A stretch of 64,000 bases of DNA from Pseudomonas sp. MYb118 (GCF_040947875.1 NZ_JBFRXN010000002.1:186001-250000); one strand, 5' to 3'; counted from the first letter of the stretch, positions 32,986 through 45,800 are shown. Notes: a model not told the origin generated them from the sequence alone. Program-made: numbers and translations.

Positions 32986-34005
32986 TTAAACCGCCACCAG
33001 GCGCACGCTGGCACCTTCGCCGACGCCCAGGGCTTCGGCCGCTTCCAGATCCAGGGTCACCGGTTTGCCGGGCGCGTAATCGAGCTCGAGCAACACGGCG
33101 CGGTAGTCCTGCAATTGCGCATTGGCCACCAGGTACTGACGCCCCACACCCTTCACCGTCTCGCCGATCTTCACCGGCACCACGCGGCTCTGGGCAATCG
33201 AGCGGATCCCGGACACCCGTGCGTGCAGGGTCGGGCCACCGTCGAAGATGTCGATGTAGTGGTCGGTCTCGAAGCCTTCGCGCATCAGGATGTCGAAGGT
33301 GATCTGCGCCCGTGGGTGCACCTGGCCCATGGCCTCCTGCGCGGAGTCCGGCAGCAGGGGCACGTAGATCGGGTAATGCGGCATCAGTTCGGCGAGGAAG
33401 GTGCGGCTTTTGAGGCCACACAGGCGCTCGGCTTCGGCGTAGTTGAGGTCGAAGAAGTTGCGCCCGATGGCATCCCAGAACGGCGAGTCGCCGTTTTCAT
33501 CGCTGTAGCCGACGATCTCGGTGACCACCGAATCGGCGAAGCGCTCCGGATGGCTGGCAACGAACAGCAGGCGGCCACGGGAATTGAGTTCCGCCCAGGG
33601 CGAACCCACCAGGTCGCGCGTCACGTAGAAACTGGTCAGCAAGCTGTTGCCGGTCAGGTCGTGGCACTGCGAGAGCACGTGGATCTTGTTATGAATCTTC
33701 AGCTCGCGGGAGGCGTGCACGAAGGTTTCATTACGGAAACTGTAGAACGGCTCGGAGTAGCCGGCCGAGGCGACGATGGCCGAGCACCCGGCGAGCTTGC
33801 CGGTGGCGGTGTCTTCGAGGACGAAGAAGTAGGTCTCTTCGCCATTGAAGCTGACTTCGGCGGCGAACGAGGCTTCGCTCGCGGCGATCTTGTCGCTCAG
33901 GCGTTCAACGTCATCCGGCAAGGAAGTGACACCAATCGGACTGTCCGCAGCCAGACGCTGTACCTCGCCCAGATCAGCCATTTGCGCGGGGCGCATCACC
34001 AGCAT
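32986..34005 (-). CDS. aruF: Arginine N-succinyltransferase, alpha subunit
   Basis: 339 residues, paralogous to AruG: MLVMRPAQMADLGEVQRLA, LVGSPWAELNSRGRLLFVA and MGQVHPRAQITFDILMREGF. It forms the AruFG complex for arginine/ornithine succinylation. The gap to aruG is 71 bases; a REPIN sits between it and aruC. Confidence 0.95.
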   Translation of the reverse strand: MLVMRPAQMADLGEVQRLAADSPIGVTSLPDDVERLSDKIAASEASFAAEVSFNGEETYFFVLEDTATGKLAGCSAIVASAGYSEPFYSFRNETFVHASRELKIHNKIHVLSQCHDLTGNSLLTSFYVTRDLVGSPWAELNSRGRLLFVASHPERFADSVVTEIVGYSDENGDSPFWDAIGRNFFDLNYAEAERLCGLKSRTFLAELMPHYPIYVPLLPDSAQEAMGQVHPRAQITFDILMREGFETDHYIDIFDGGPTLHARVSGIRSIAQSRVVPVKIGETVKGVGRQYLVANAQLQDYRAVLLELDYAPGKPVTLDLEAAEALGVGEGASVRLVAV

Positions 34006-34075
34006 GGTGTCACTCCTTTTTTTTCAACTCTTTGAGGAAAATAAGCCGGGCCCTTCAGCCCCTTGTGGCCCCTTC

Positions 34076-34158
34076 TGTGGGAGCGAGCCTGCTCGCGATG
34101 GTGGATCAGACACATTGGTGTCGACTGACACACCATCGCGAGCAGGCTCGCTCCCACA
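34076..34158. repeat. REPIN between aruC and aruF
   Basis: Facing REP copies at 34076-34099 and 34135-34158 with a 35-base spacer. The 252-base gap that contains it separates aruC from the rest of the operon and has no gene. Confidence 0.9.
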
Positions 34159-34257
34159 GAGGGTGTTCCACAGTGGGAAATTCCCACAGGGAGAACTACG
34201 GGTCCGGCGTACAAAATTCTGATCGACGCCCGACATCGCCAGGCGTCGAAGGGTCTA

Positions 34258-35577
<1,320 letters not shown>

Positions 35578-35766
35578 TTATAGCGCAAACCCCGGTTTCA
35601 GCCGGGTTTACGGCAATGCGACAAATAGGGTCGCAAAGGCGCAGTTTAAACTGCTGGCGGGCTCAGAGGCAGGGTCACGCCGGCCGATCCGACAAATATG
35701 TACCGCCGATGGCCCGCCGATCCCTGATTTCCTTTTGCGTTCTTTCAACGTTCAAGGAACAGCACG

Positions 35767-38700
35767 ATGCAGGCGTCACCCGATTCCTCGCCGGCGGAAC
35801 ATCCGGACAGCCATTACCAGCACCTGGCCAGCGCCCTGCCCGACTGGCTCGGCCAACTCTCCCCGGCCCACCGCCAGGCGCTCAAGGCCAGCGCGCCGCA
35901 GCTCGCGGCCGGCCTCAAGGCCGCGTCGAGCACCGAGCACCAGACACTCAAGGCGCTGACCGCCAGCCATTGGGCCGCCCACAGCGCTGTCGAGCAGCGT
36001 CTGACCCAGTTGCAGGACGCCGCTGCCTTCGCCGAGCCGCTGCTGCGTGACGCGCTGAAAAACCACTTCGACCTCGACCTGGATGTGCGCAACACCTTTC
36101 TGCGCCTGTACATCAAGGTCACGGTGCCCGGCTTTGCGATCACCACCGGTGCGCGCACCTGGACGGTTTCATTGCTGGACGCCGCCCTGCACAACTTCGA
36201 AGAGCAGGAAAGCGACACCTATGAAAGCACCTCGACCTTCATCACCGCGCCCACCCCGAGCGGCCAGTTCGACACCCTGCCGTCAATCAAACAGAAGTTG
36301 AGCATCCCGGCGCTCATCAAGCTGTGCCGCGAGCTTGATATTGGCGCCCAGTACGAGGCCTACCTGAAAGACAGCCTGGGCTTTACCGAACCAGTGGGCG
36401 CCGCCGTGTTGCGCCTGAAGATCCAGGCCAGCGAACAAGCCGCACTGCAGGTTGCCATGCAATACGCGCGAATGAACGGCGACATCGACGAGGCCTATGT
36501 GCGCCTGATCGGCGGACTGGCCGGCGGGCTGCAAGGCATGCGCATCAACGGCCAGGCGCTGCGCTGTCACACGCTGACAATGATGTCGGCACGACTGACC
36601 GGCATCGTGGTGTTCGCCACCGACCTGGAAGCGGGGCAGCCCGCGGGCACGGTGGTGGCCTACATTCCCGACGACCCCGAGCACCCGATCAAGCAATACG
36701 CCTCCAGCCAGGAGATGGCCAACGAGCTGCTGCGCCAACTGCGGGCCAGGGACTATCAACAGTTCTTCAGCCGTTTCATCGACCACGAGCGCCTGGGGGA
36801 ATTTTTCGCCAACCTGAACCAGCGTCTGAGCGAGGTGACGTGGCACGAACCGGTCAAGGGCAGCGCCCTGCCGCCCTGGCGCGAGGAGCCCATCGCCACG
36901 CCGAACCTGCAAATCGTCGCCACGCCGTTGCGCGGCGAACTGTGGCAGCACCAATACCTGCGCAAACTGGACAAGATCCTCAACGACGCCCGCAGCCTCG
37001 CCGTGCCGACCGCCAGCGTCGATCAGAAAGCCCGCTGGAGGCGTTGGGATTTTGCGCTCAACCTGGCCTCCAGCCTGATCCAGGCTGCGGCCTTCATCGC
37101 CGCGCCTTTCGTGCCGGTGCTGGGCGGCCTGATGATGGCCTACATGGCCTATCAACTGCTCGACGACACCTTCGAAGGCATCGTCGATTGGGCCGAGGGG
37201 CAAACGGGTGAAGCCTTCGACCACCTGATGAGCGTCATGGAATCGCTGGTGCAACTGGGCATTTTCGCCGAGGGCTCGGTGATTGCCGCCGGCCTGTATC
37301 GCCAGGTGCTGCCGCCCGAGGTCGTGGCCTTCATCGACCGCTTCAAGCCGGTCGAGCTGGGCAACGGGAAAACCCGCTACTGGAAGCCGGACCTGGACGC
37401 CTACCAGCAGCCGGCGCCACCCGCCGATGCGCCGGTCAATCAGTTGGGCCTGCGTCAGCATCAGGGCAAGCAGTGGCTGCCCATCGAAGAGGTGCATTAC
37501 CTCGTGAGCGAAGACCCGACCACGGGCCAGTACCACATCGAACACCCGAACTACCCCGAGGCGTACAAACCGCAGGTGCACCACAACGGCGACGGCGCCT
37601 GGCACAGCGAACTCGAACAGCCGCTGGAGTGGGACGCCGATGCCCTGCTGCGCCGCATCGGTCACCGGGTCGATGGCTTAACGGCTGCCGAGCGCCAGGA
37701 GATACTTGAGGTCAGCGGCTACTCCGAGGATGCACTGCGCAAGATGCACGTTAACCAGGAACCGCTGCCGCCATTGCTCGCCGATAGCCTGCGGCGTTTT
37801 CGCATCGACCGTGACCTTGGGCAATTCATCGCCCAGCTTGGCAGCGACCAGCCCGAGCAATACCGCCGGGCCGATCCGCTGACGCAACTGCAATTGCTCG
37901 ATCAACATCAGCGCTGGCCAACCCGTAAACGCCTGCATTTCATCGACGCCCAGGGCCAGCTCGCCTGGACCTCTTCAACCGATGAAAGCCTGCCATTGAT
38001 TGAGATGTGCCAGGACAACCTCAGTGAAGGCGACCTGCTCAAGACCCTGCTGCAAAACCTCGACGAAGGTGACATCAAGACCCTGCTCGGCGAGGAGTTC
38101 GGCCAACCGACCCTGGCGCTCGACGTGCGCAGCCAGACGTTGCGCGAGCAGGTGTTGCGCCTGGCTCATGAGCGACGCACCGAGCTGTTCGAAACCCGCT
38201 ACCAGGCACTCGAACGCAGCGACGAGCCCCTGGCCGCGCAGCACCAACCCCCCCTGCCCGCCAGCCTCACCCGCGAATTGCTCGACACCGCCACCACCGA
38301 AGAACGCCAGCAACTGCGCCAGGGCCAGGTGCCCGAGCGCCAGCAGGCACTGATCGCCCACGCCCGCCAGCAACTGCGCATCACCCGCGCGTTCGAGGGG
38401 CTGGCGCTGGACTCGGTGCGCAACCCCGACACCGACCTCCTCGCCCTGCAAAGCCTGCCGCGCCTGCCGGGCTGGAGCGGCGAAGTGCGCTTAGAGGTAC
38501 GCGACCTGACCTTCGAAGGGCCGCTGCTGTCGAGCATCGGCGCGGCGGATGCGCCTGAACTGAAAGTGTTGGTCAGAGGGTCCGATGGCCGTTATCAGCC
38601 ACACGACCGTCAGGGCCAGGCCCTGCATTCGCTCAGCGATGTATACGCCAGCGTCCTGTACGCCCTGCCGGACAGTGAGCGCCAGGTGTTGGGCCTGCAC

Positions 38701-41700
38701 ATCGGCGAGGGCGAACGCTTGCGCGCGGTAATCCGTGAGCGCCCAGCGGCGCGTGAGCAGCTTGGCGTGACGCTGTCGGGCACAGCGATGATTGCCCCAG
38801 CCGTGGACACCCTGCGCCTGGTCGGGCTTGATGGTTACCCGCGGATGCTGCGCACCTCCAATGAGCTGCCACTGACCCTTGAGCAACGGGTCCAGGTGCT
38901 GTACCCGCGCTACTCTGCCGAGCAGATCCAGGCAACGCTGGCAAACCTGCAAAATCACCCGGCGGGCGCCCGGGCCGAGCTGTCGCGTCTGCGCGAGGAA
39001 TATGCCCGGCTGACCCAGGACTTGAATCGCTGGGCCAATGCGACACCGACCGCCGACCGCAACGGCATCGCCCTGACCGATGCCGAGCTTCAGGATGTGC
39101 GCCTGACCCGGCGCTTCCTCAAGCGCACACTCAAGCAATGCTGGCGCCGGGAAACAGAAGGGCCAGTCGGACATATGCTGTTCATCCCAGGCTCGATACT
39201 CGGCGAGTTGCCACCCCTGAATGCCGACTTCAGCCATATCGCCTGGTTGCAGATCAATGGCGGAGCCGGCACCGCAGGTCTGGATGGCTTCTTGCAGAGC
39301 ATGCGCGGCCTGATGCACCTGGAACTGCAGGACTTTTCCCTACCCCAATTGCCCAGCGCCATGACCTCGATGCCCGACCTGCGCCAACTGGTGGTGCGCA
39401 ACTGCGGCCTGACCCTGTCGCCCGCCGACCAGCAGGTGCTGGCCGCTTTGCCGACGCTGTCGATTCTCGACCTGCAGGACAACCCATTGGCGCGCGCCCC
39501 CAATGTGCATGCCATGCCCGAACTGCGTGAACTCAACCTGGCCAATACCGGACTGCTGAGCGCCCCCGAGGACCTGCTCAGTCACTCACGGCTCATCGCC
39601 GTGAACTTCTTTGGCAACCGCCTCAGCGAAGTGCCCGAGTCGCTGTTTACCCTCGGGCCGGAGCTGAGCAGCGGTTTCAACTTCGCCAACAATCCGCTGT
39701 CTGCCGCCGCCCGCGAGAAAATCAAGCTTCACTACGGCCGCACCGGCAAGAACTTTGCGGTGCTGGCCGAGCCCGTCGACACCGATAGGGTTCGCCTGCT
39801 ATTCCCCGAGCAGGATGTGCTCCAGGCCACCGACCTGCTGTATCGGTTACCCGGCACCCTGGAGCACGGGCGGCAGCAGCTCAGCCGCTGGGAGCAGGAA
39901 CTCACCCGCCTGCTGGCGGACCTCGCGCAATGGGAAAACGACATTCCCGACCGCAACCCGGCCTCCGGCCAGTTGCTCAATATCAACGAGACCTTCTACG
40001 AGCACGTGTCCCGGGAAGTGTTCGCCCGGCAACTGGAGCGCTTCTGGCGTACCCGCCACCGTGTTCATCCCGACACGTTCAGCGCGGCACTGAAGTTCAT
40101 TGGCGAGTTGCCGACGCTCACCGCAGACTTCAGCCACGTGCCAAACCTGAGCCTGATCGGCAACATCCACATCACCGGCGTCGAGCCGTTCCTGCAACGC
40201 TTTACCCGCCTGCACACCCTGCAACTCAGTGAATTCGCCCTGGGGCGGGTGCCTGCGGCTGTCGCGCAGATGCCGGGCATCGATACCCTGATACTGAATC
40301 GCTGCGGTGTGGTGTTCACCCCCGAGAGTCAATCGGCGCTGGCCACGCTGAACCGGCTGAAAATCCTCGAACTGTCCAACAACCCGCTGGCCACCACCCC
40401 CGACCTCGCCGCCCTGCCAGGCTTGCTTTACCTGGATGTCTCCAACAGCGGCCTGTCGACACTGCCGGCCGGGCTTGTCGAGCATGCACAGCTCAAGACG
40501 CTGGTATTCAGCGACAACCAGGCCAGTGAACTGCCGGAGCCCATACTCGACCTGCCCGCCGAGCGTATCGACGGTTTCGAGCTTGCAGGCAACCCCTGGT
40601 CGGCCGCAACCCGCGAGCGAATCAAGACGCGCTTTCGCGAAATCGGCCGGGATTTTGGCGTGCACGCCGATGCAGCCGACATTGCCCGGGCCCAGGCGCT
40701 GTTTCCGGCGCTGGACATTCAGGCTGCCAGTGACGTGATCTACAACCTGCCCGGCACCCTGCAGGACAGCCACCTACAGCTGGAGCGCTGGCGCGAAGAA
40801 CTGACGCAACTGAACGCCGACCTCCAGGCCTGGTCACTGCAAGCACCCGAGCGGCACCCACTCACTGATCAGCCGTTGAACGCCGTGGATCGACTGGCCA
40901 ACCACGTCACCCGCGCCGAGTTCGCACGGATCCTGGAGAGCCATTGGCGTGATCGACCTGGCCCCGATCTCAAGCGCGAAAACCACTACGCCCTGCAAGT
41001 GGCCTTTCTCGGCGACCTGCCACGCCTCACGGCAGATTTCAGCCACGTGTCCTTTTTAAGCCTGCGGGGCAACCCGGCCATTGGCGCGGTCGATCCCTTT
41101 CTTGAGTTGTTCGCCAACCTGCACGTCCTCGACCTGCGCAACTTCGCCCTGGGCCAGGTACCCCCGGCAATCACGCGCATGCCGGTGCTCAAGGAACTGG
41201 TCCTGAGCAATTGCCAGCTGGCCTTGACCCCGCAAGGCCAGGCGGTGCTGTCGACGCTGGACGGCCTGGAAGCGCTTGACCTGAGCGACAACCCGCTGAC
41301 CGTCGCGCCGAGTGTCGAAGGCATGCCGCTGATGAACGAACTGCGCCTGCCCAACACCGACATCGAGCACCTGCCCGCGGGCATGACCGAGCTCGCGAAC
41401 CTGAACCTCGCCATGCTGCACGGCAACCGCATCCGCGAATTGCCCGAAGCCCTGTTTGCCATGGAGCCGGACAGCGCCGAAGGCATCAACCTGGCCAACA
41501 ACCCGCTGTCGGCCGCCAGCCGCGAGCGCATCAAGCGCGGTTATGCCACCACCGGCAATGACTTCGCCGTGCGGGCCGAAGCGGCCGACATCCAGCGCAC
41601 GCGGGGGTTGTTCCCGGAACTGGATGAGGAAGACGCCAGCCATGTGTTCTACAAATTGCCCGGCACCCTGGAAGACGGCCGCGCCCAGTTGACGCGCTGG

Positions 41701-42639
41701 GAAGCAGACATTACCCAAATGAGCCTCGACCTCGACCGCTGGATCCCGCAGATTCCCACGCAACACCCGGTGGACGGGCATGTCCTGAACGCCGAGGAAA
41801 TCGCGGCCGAGCGGATCGAGCGCAGCGAGTTCGCAGAAAAACTCGAATACTTCTGGCGCCACCGGCTGCCGCAAGCCACCGAGTTGCGGGACAACTCGCT
41901 GATTGCCCGGCCGACGTTCCTCGGTGAATTGCCAGCCCTGACGGCGGACTTCAGCCATGTTTCCCTGCTGTCCCTGACCGGTCACGACGCCCTGGGCATT
42001 GCCTCGCCGTTCCTGGAATGCTTTACCGGCCTGCAACACCTGGAACTGCGCAATTTTGCCCTCGGCCGGATGCCTGCTGCGATCAGTGCCATGCCGTCGC
42101 TCAACTTCCTGGTGATGAGCCGCTGCGCCTTGGTGCTCGATGCGCAAGGGGGCACAGCCCTGGCGTCGTTGCCGCGATTGAAGATGCTCGATCTGTACGA
42201 TAATCCGCTGGGCACGGTGCCGGATACCACTGCGCTGAAATCACTGACGTTCATCGACCTGTCCAGCACCGACATCGATCGCCTCCCGGACGGCTTGCTG
42301 ACGTTGCCACACCTGGCCACGGCGCTGTTGCGCGATAACCGCATCCGCGAACTGCCCGAGGCGATCTTTGCCTTGTCCCGTACTGCCGCTGATGGTTTTG
42401 ATCTGAGCAACAACCCGCTGTCCGCCGAGACGCTGGAGCGGGTCAAAACCTATCGGCGAACAATTGGCAGCGATTTCGGCGCCTGGGCGGCCCCCGCGGA
42501 CATCGAACAGGTCATCGCCTTGTACCCGGACTTGACCAGCGAAGCAGCCAGCAACCTGTTTTTCGAATTACCCGGCACACAGGCCGACGCTCGCGCCGAA
42601 TTGATGCGGCGTCAAAACGAAAAAAACCAGGCCACCTGA
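35767..42639 (+). CDS. Giant LRR protein with toxin-like N-terminal half and four tandem linker-LRR modules
   Basis: 2290 residues. Residues 1-1040 match the large Pseudomonas dermonecrotic-toxin-like N-terminal family (DUF6543-type, from memory): helical start (LPDWLGQL), the signature TFLRLYI...WTVSLLDAALHNF, and a hydrophobic hairpin at about 434-512 that could insert into membranes. From about 1045 a module repeats four times: a helical linker (LFPxLD...LPGTL...RWE) and an LRR block that opens with ADFSHV and closes with NNPLSAA.RERIK. DFSH lies at 1154, 1454, 1757 and 2061. The homologous linker point lies at about 1060, 1361, 1661, 1964 and 2268, so the period is 300-304 residues. The protein stops 54 residues into a fifth linker, with a REPIN 13 bases on. 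No signal peptide and no NEL ligase domain are seen. AAGGAA precedes the ATG by about 7 bases. Effector/toxin function is inference. Confidence 0.85.
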   Translation: MQASPDSSPAEHPDSHYQHLASALPDWLGQLSPAHRQALKASAPQLAAGLKAASSTEHQTLKALTASHWAAHSAVEQRLTQLQDAAAFAEPLLRDALKNHFDLDLDVRNTFLRLYIKVTVPGFAITTGARTWTVSLLDAALHNFEEQESDTYESTSTFITAPTPSGQFDTLPSIKQKLSIPALIKLCRELDIGAQYEAYLKDSLGFTEPVGAAVLRLKIQASEQAALQVAMQYARMNGDIDEAYVRLIGGLAGGLQGMRINGQALRCHTLTMMSARLTGIVVFATDLEAGQPAGTVVAYIPDDPEHPIKQYASSQEMANELLRQLRARDYQQFFSRFIDHERLGEFFANLNQRLSEVTWHEPVKGSALPPWREEPIATPNLQIVATPLRGELWQHQYLRKLDKILNDARSLAVPTASVDQKARWRRWDFALNLASSLIQAAAFIAAPFVPVLGGLMMAYMAYQLLDDTFEGIVDWAEGQTGEAFDHLMSVMESLVQLGIFAEGSVIAAGLYRQVLPPEVVAFIDRFKPVELGNGKTRYWKPDLDAYQQPAPPADAPVNQLGLRQHQGKQWLPIEEVHYLVSEDPTTGQYHIEHPNYPEAYKPQVHHNGDGAWHSELEQPLEWDADALLRRIGHRVDGLTAAERQEILEVSGYSEDALRKMHVNQEPLPPLLADSLRRFRIDRDLGQFIAQLGSDQPEQYRRADPLTQLQLLDQHQRWPTRKRLHFIDAQGQLAWTSSTDESLPLIEMCQDNLSEGDLLKTLLQNLDEGDIKTLLGEEFGQPTLALDVRSQTLREQVLRLAHERRTELFETRYQALERSDEPLAAQHQPPLPASLTRELLDTATTEERQQLRQGQVPERQQALIAHARQQLRITRAFEGLALDSVRNPDTDLLALQSLPRLPGWSGEVRLEVRDLTFEGPLLSSIGAADAPELKVLVRGSDGRYQPHDRQGQALHSLSDVYASVLYALPDSERQVLGLHIGEGERLRAVIRERPAAREQLGVTLSGTAMIAPAVDTLRLVGLDGYPRMLRTSNELPLTLEQRVQVLYPRYSAEQIQATLANLQNHPAGARAELSRLREEYARLTQDLNRWANATPTADRNGIALTDAELQDVRLTRRFLKRTLKQCWRRETEGPVGHMLFIPGSILGELPPLNADFSHIAWLQINGGAGTAGLDGFLQSMRGLMHLELQDFSLPQLPSAMTSMPDLRQLVVRNCGLTLSPADQQVLAALPTLSILDLQDNPLARAPNVHAMPELRELNLANTGLLSAPEDLLSHSRLIAVNFFGNRLSEVPESLFTLGPELSSGFNFANNPLSAAAREKIKLHYGRTGKNFAVLAEPVDTDRVRLLFPEQDVLQATDLLYRLPGTLEHGRQQLSRWEQELTRLLADLAQWENDIPDRNPASGQLLNINETFYEHVSREVFARQLERFWRTRHRVHPDTFSAALKFIGELPTLTADFSHVPNLSLIGNIHITGVEPFLQRFTRLHTLQLSEFALGRVPAAVAQMPGIDTLILNRCGVVFTPESQSALATLNRLKILELSNNPLATTPDLAALPGLLYLDVSNSGLSTLPAGLVEHAQLKTLVFSDNQASELPEPILDLPAERIDGFELAGNPWSAATRERIKTRFREIGRDFGVHADAADIARAQALFPALDIQAASDVIYNLPGTLQDSHLQLERWREELTQLNADLQAWSLQAPERHPLTDQPLNAVDRLANHVTRAEFARILESHWRDRPGPDLKRENHYALQVAFLGDLPRLTADFSHVSFLSLRGNPAIGAVDPFLELFANLHVLDLRNFALGQVPPAITRMPVLKELVLSNCQLALTPQGQAVLSTLDGLEALDLSDNPLTVAPSVEGMPLMNELRLPNTDIEHLPAGMTELANLNLAMLHGNRIRELPEALFAMEPDSAEGINLANNPLSAASRERIKRGYATTGNDFAVRAEAADIQRTRGLFPELDEEDASHVFYKLPGTLEDGRAQLTRWEADITQMSLDLDRWIPQIPTQHPVDGHVLNAEEIAAERIERSEFAEKLEYFWRHRLPQATELRDNSLIARPTFLGELPALTADFSHVSLLSLTGHDALGIASPFLECFTGLQHLELRNFALGRMPAAISAMPSLNFLVMSRCALVLDAQGGTALASLPRLKMLDLYDNPLGTVPDTTALKSLTFIDLSSTDIDRLPDGLLTLPHLATALLRDNRIRELPEAIFALSRTAADGFDLSNNPLSAETLERVKTYRRTIGSDFGAWAAPADIEQVIALYPDLTSEAASNLFFELPGTQADARAELMRRQNEKNQAT

Positions 42640-42652
42640 CACAACCCGTACC

Positions 42653-42752
42653 TGTAGGAGCGAGCATGCTCGCGATGAAGGTCCAGACACCGCGGGCATT
42701 CAGGCAGCCAGCGTCATCGTTGGCGACCATCGCGAGCATGCTCGCTCCTACA
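42653..42752. repeat. Variant REPIN between the two giant LRR genes
   Basis: Facing copies at 42653-42676 and 42729-42752 of a variant REP (core GGAGCGAGCATGCTCGCGAT, with TAGG instead of TGGG). It starts 13 bases after the stop of the first giant gene. It is the only pair in the window of this subtype. Confidence 0.88.
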
Positions 42753-42869
42753 GGGTTGTAGGTTTTCAGCCCGTCCATAGGCACATATCGGGGTGTGGTA
42801 ACTATCTACCGCACCCCACCCCGCCCCATCTGGTTTGCTTGAGCTTTCCCACGCTCAAGGACTGGAGCC

Positions 42870-45800
42870 ATGAATCAGCGGCAACTCGAAGCGGCGGCTC
42901 AGCCCGACGCGCATTTTCATCACGCCTTCAACAATCTGCCCGACTGGCTGCTCAAGGGCACACCCGCCACGCGCAATGCATTGAAAACCGCACGGCTGCA
43001 ACCGCACGCCACCGCACAACATGCGGCGCTGCAAGCTGCCTGTGCCGATCACCTGACATGGCGCAATCGCATCGAATCGCGGCTGGCCAATCTGCGCAAC
43101 CCTCAGGACTTCGCCGCCCCGCTGCTCACAGCGGCACTGAAAACCCGCTTCGGCCTCGAACTGGATGTCAGGACCACTTTCCTGCGCTTGTACATTCCCC
43201 GGCACATTCCCTGGTTCCCGATCCCCTCCGGTGCCGCGCGCGCCTGGACGGTCTCGTTGCTGGACGCCGCCCTGCACAATTTCCAGGAATCGGAAACCCA
43301 CACCGGCGCCTTCGAGCCAGACTCGACCTACATCACCCGGCCCTCGCCCCAGGGCCATTTCGACATCTTGCCGGCGGTCAAACAGCAACTGTCGATCCAG
43401 CGCTTTACCCAGTTGTGCCGCGAACTGGACATCGGCGGCCAGTACCAGGCCTACCTCAAGGAAATGCTCGGCCTGACCTGCCCGGTGGCCAGCGAGGTGA
43501 TCAAGGCCGATGTCATCCACAGCCACACCAGCGCCCTCCGTGCGGCGTTGCATCTGGCCCATCTGCGCCAGGACCTGCCCACTGACCTCTACCGGTCGAT
43601 GCTCGACCACGCCGAAGGTCGCGCGGTTGCCCAACTGGACGGCCAGCCGATGCTTGGCCACGACCTGACGATGATGTCGTCGACCCTGACCAATATTGTG
43701 GTGTTCGCCCCCGATGCCATGCACCCCAGGCCAACCGCGCGGATCGTGGTCTACATCCCGGACGACCCAGAGCATCCGCTCAAGCTCTACGACAGCCCTT
43801 CGGCGTTCGTTCAAGCGCTGACCCTCAAGTTGCGCGAGCCCGATTACCAGGCATTCTTCAGCCGCTTTGTCGACCATGCCGAACGCGGGCATTTCTTTGC
43901 CGGCCTGAACCAACGCCTGACCCGTGTGATCTGGCATCCGCACACGCGCGGCGAGCCGATGCCCACTTGGCGCAACACCCCCATCGACCAGCCCAACCTG
44001 CGCTTCTCAGTGGACCCGATCAACACCGACCTGTGGACCCACCTCTACCAACGGCAACTGAACAAAATCCTCAACGACGCCAGCCACATCGCCGTGCCCA
44101 CCGCCAGCGCCGACCGAGCCGCCCGCTGGGCGCTTTGGGACGCACTGAGCAAAGTCGCCAGCGCAATCGTGCAGGTGGCCTCGTTCGTCGCCCTGCCCTT
44201 CGTGCCGTTCCTGGGCGAACTGATGCTCGGCTACATGGCCTGGCAGCTGCTCGACGACAGCTTCGAAGGCATCATCGACTGGGCCGAAGGTTTGCAGAGC
44301 GAAGCCCTCGGGCAATTGCTCGCCCTCACCGATTCGGCGGTGCAGTTCGGCCTGTTCGCCGTCGGCGGCGCCATCGCCAGCCAGACCTTCAGCCGCGTGC
44401 TGTCGCCCCAGACCCTGGCCCTGTTCGACTCACTCAAGGCGGTGAAGACCGACGCTGGAAAAACACGCTACTGGCGCCCGGACCTCACCCCCTACGAGCA
44501 AGCGATCGAGTTGCCCAAAGGCCTCAAGCCCGATCAACGGGGCTTGTACCAGCACCAGGGCAATACCGTGCTGCGCCTTGAAAACAAGCTGTACACCGTC
44601 CAGGTCGACATCAACACCGGGCGCTATCGGATCGAGCACCCCCACCGCGCCGATGCCTATCAACCTGTTTTGCGCCACAACGGCCACGGCGCCTGGCAGA
44701 CCGTTCTCGACGATCCCCTGGCCTGGGACCGCGAGACAGTGCTGCGTCGCCTGGGTCACAGCGTTGAATCATTCAGCCCCTTCGAGCGCGAACTGATCCT
44801 GCGCATCAGCGGCTTTCACGACAATGTCCTGCGTGAAACCCACGTCGAGCATCAGCGGCCGCCCTCATTGCTGACCGATACCATCAAGCGCTTCAGGATC
44901 GACCGCGACATCCGCGCCCTGCTCGACCAGCCCGGGCACCCTGAACGCGAGGAAGCCCTGACCAATCCGCTGACGGTCTTCGGCTACCGCTACGACGCAC
45001 TGGAAAAAACCGATGACCGCCTCGTCCAGCGCCTGCAAGGCGAGGAACGCGGGCTGCCCACGGACATCGCCCAGGAACTGGTAGACAACGCCACCGGCAG
45101 CGAACTCAGGCAATTGCAGGCCGGGCAAGTCCCTCGGCGCCTGAAGGACGTGGCGATCAAAGCCATGGAAGCCGTGCGTACCGCCAGGGCCTTCGAGGGC
45201 TTCTACCTGCGCACGGGCGAAACCCTGGACACCCACCGCCTGACCCTGCACAGCCTGCCATCCCTGCCGGGCTGGCCCGCCGACCTGCGTATCGAATTGC
45301 GTGCCTATTCGGCCAGCGGTGAGGTACTGGACAGCATCGGCCCCGCCGACGCGCCCACACAAAAGGCGTTGGTGTGCACGGCGGACGGCGCGGTTCACCT
45401 GGCGGACGACAACGCACAGAGCGGTACTTTTTACCAAGCCATTCTGCACACCCTGACCCGGCAGCAACGCGAAGCCCTGGGCGTTGCCGGCACCCACGGC
45501 GAAGCCCTCAAACAACAGGTGATCATCCAGGCCACGCGCACGCCGTCATTGCGCACACTGCTGGCCAAACACCCGAACCGCAAAACCCTGTATGACCCAT
45601 CGACCATGCGACTGCCCGGTGGCACCGAGGGTTACTTTCGCAGCACCAGCCCTACCCCGACCCTGGATATGCGCGTGCGCGAGGTGTACCCCAACCTTGA
45701 CCCGCAAGAACTGCGAGCCATGGTGCTACGCCTGCAAAACCACCCCGACGGCGCCCGTATGGTGCTCTCACGCCTGACCAGCGAATCGGATGCTTTGAAT

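Noticed and set aside
42855-43943. Antisense frames in the giant LRR genes (several of 200-460 codons)
   Set aside because: All are explained by codon bias of the long plus-strand genes, whose repeat structure is clear.
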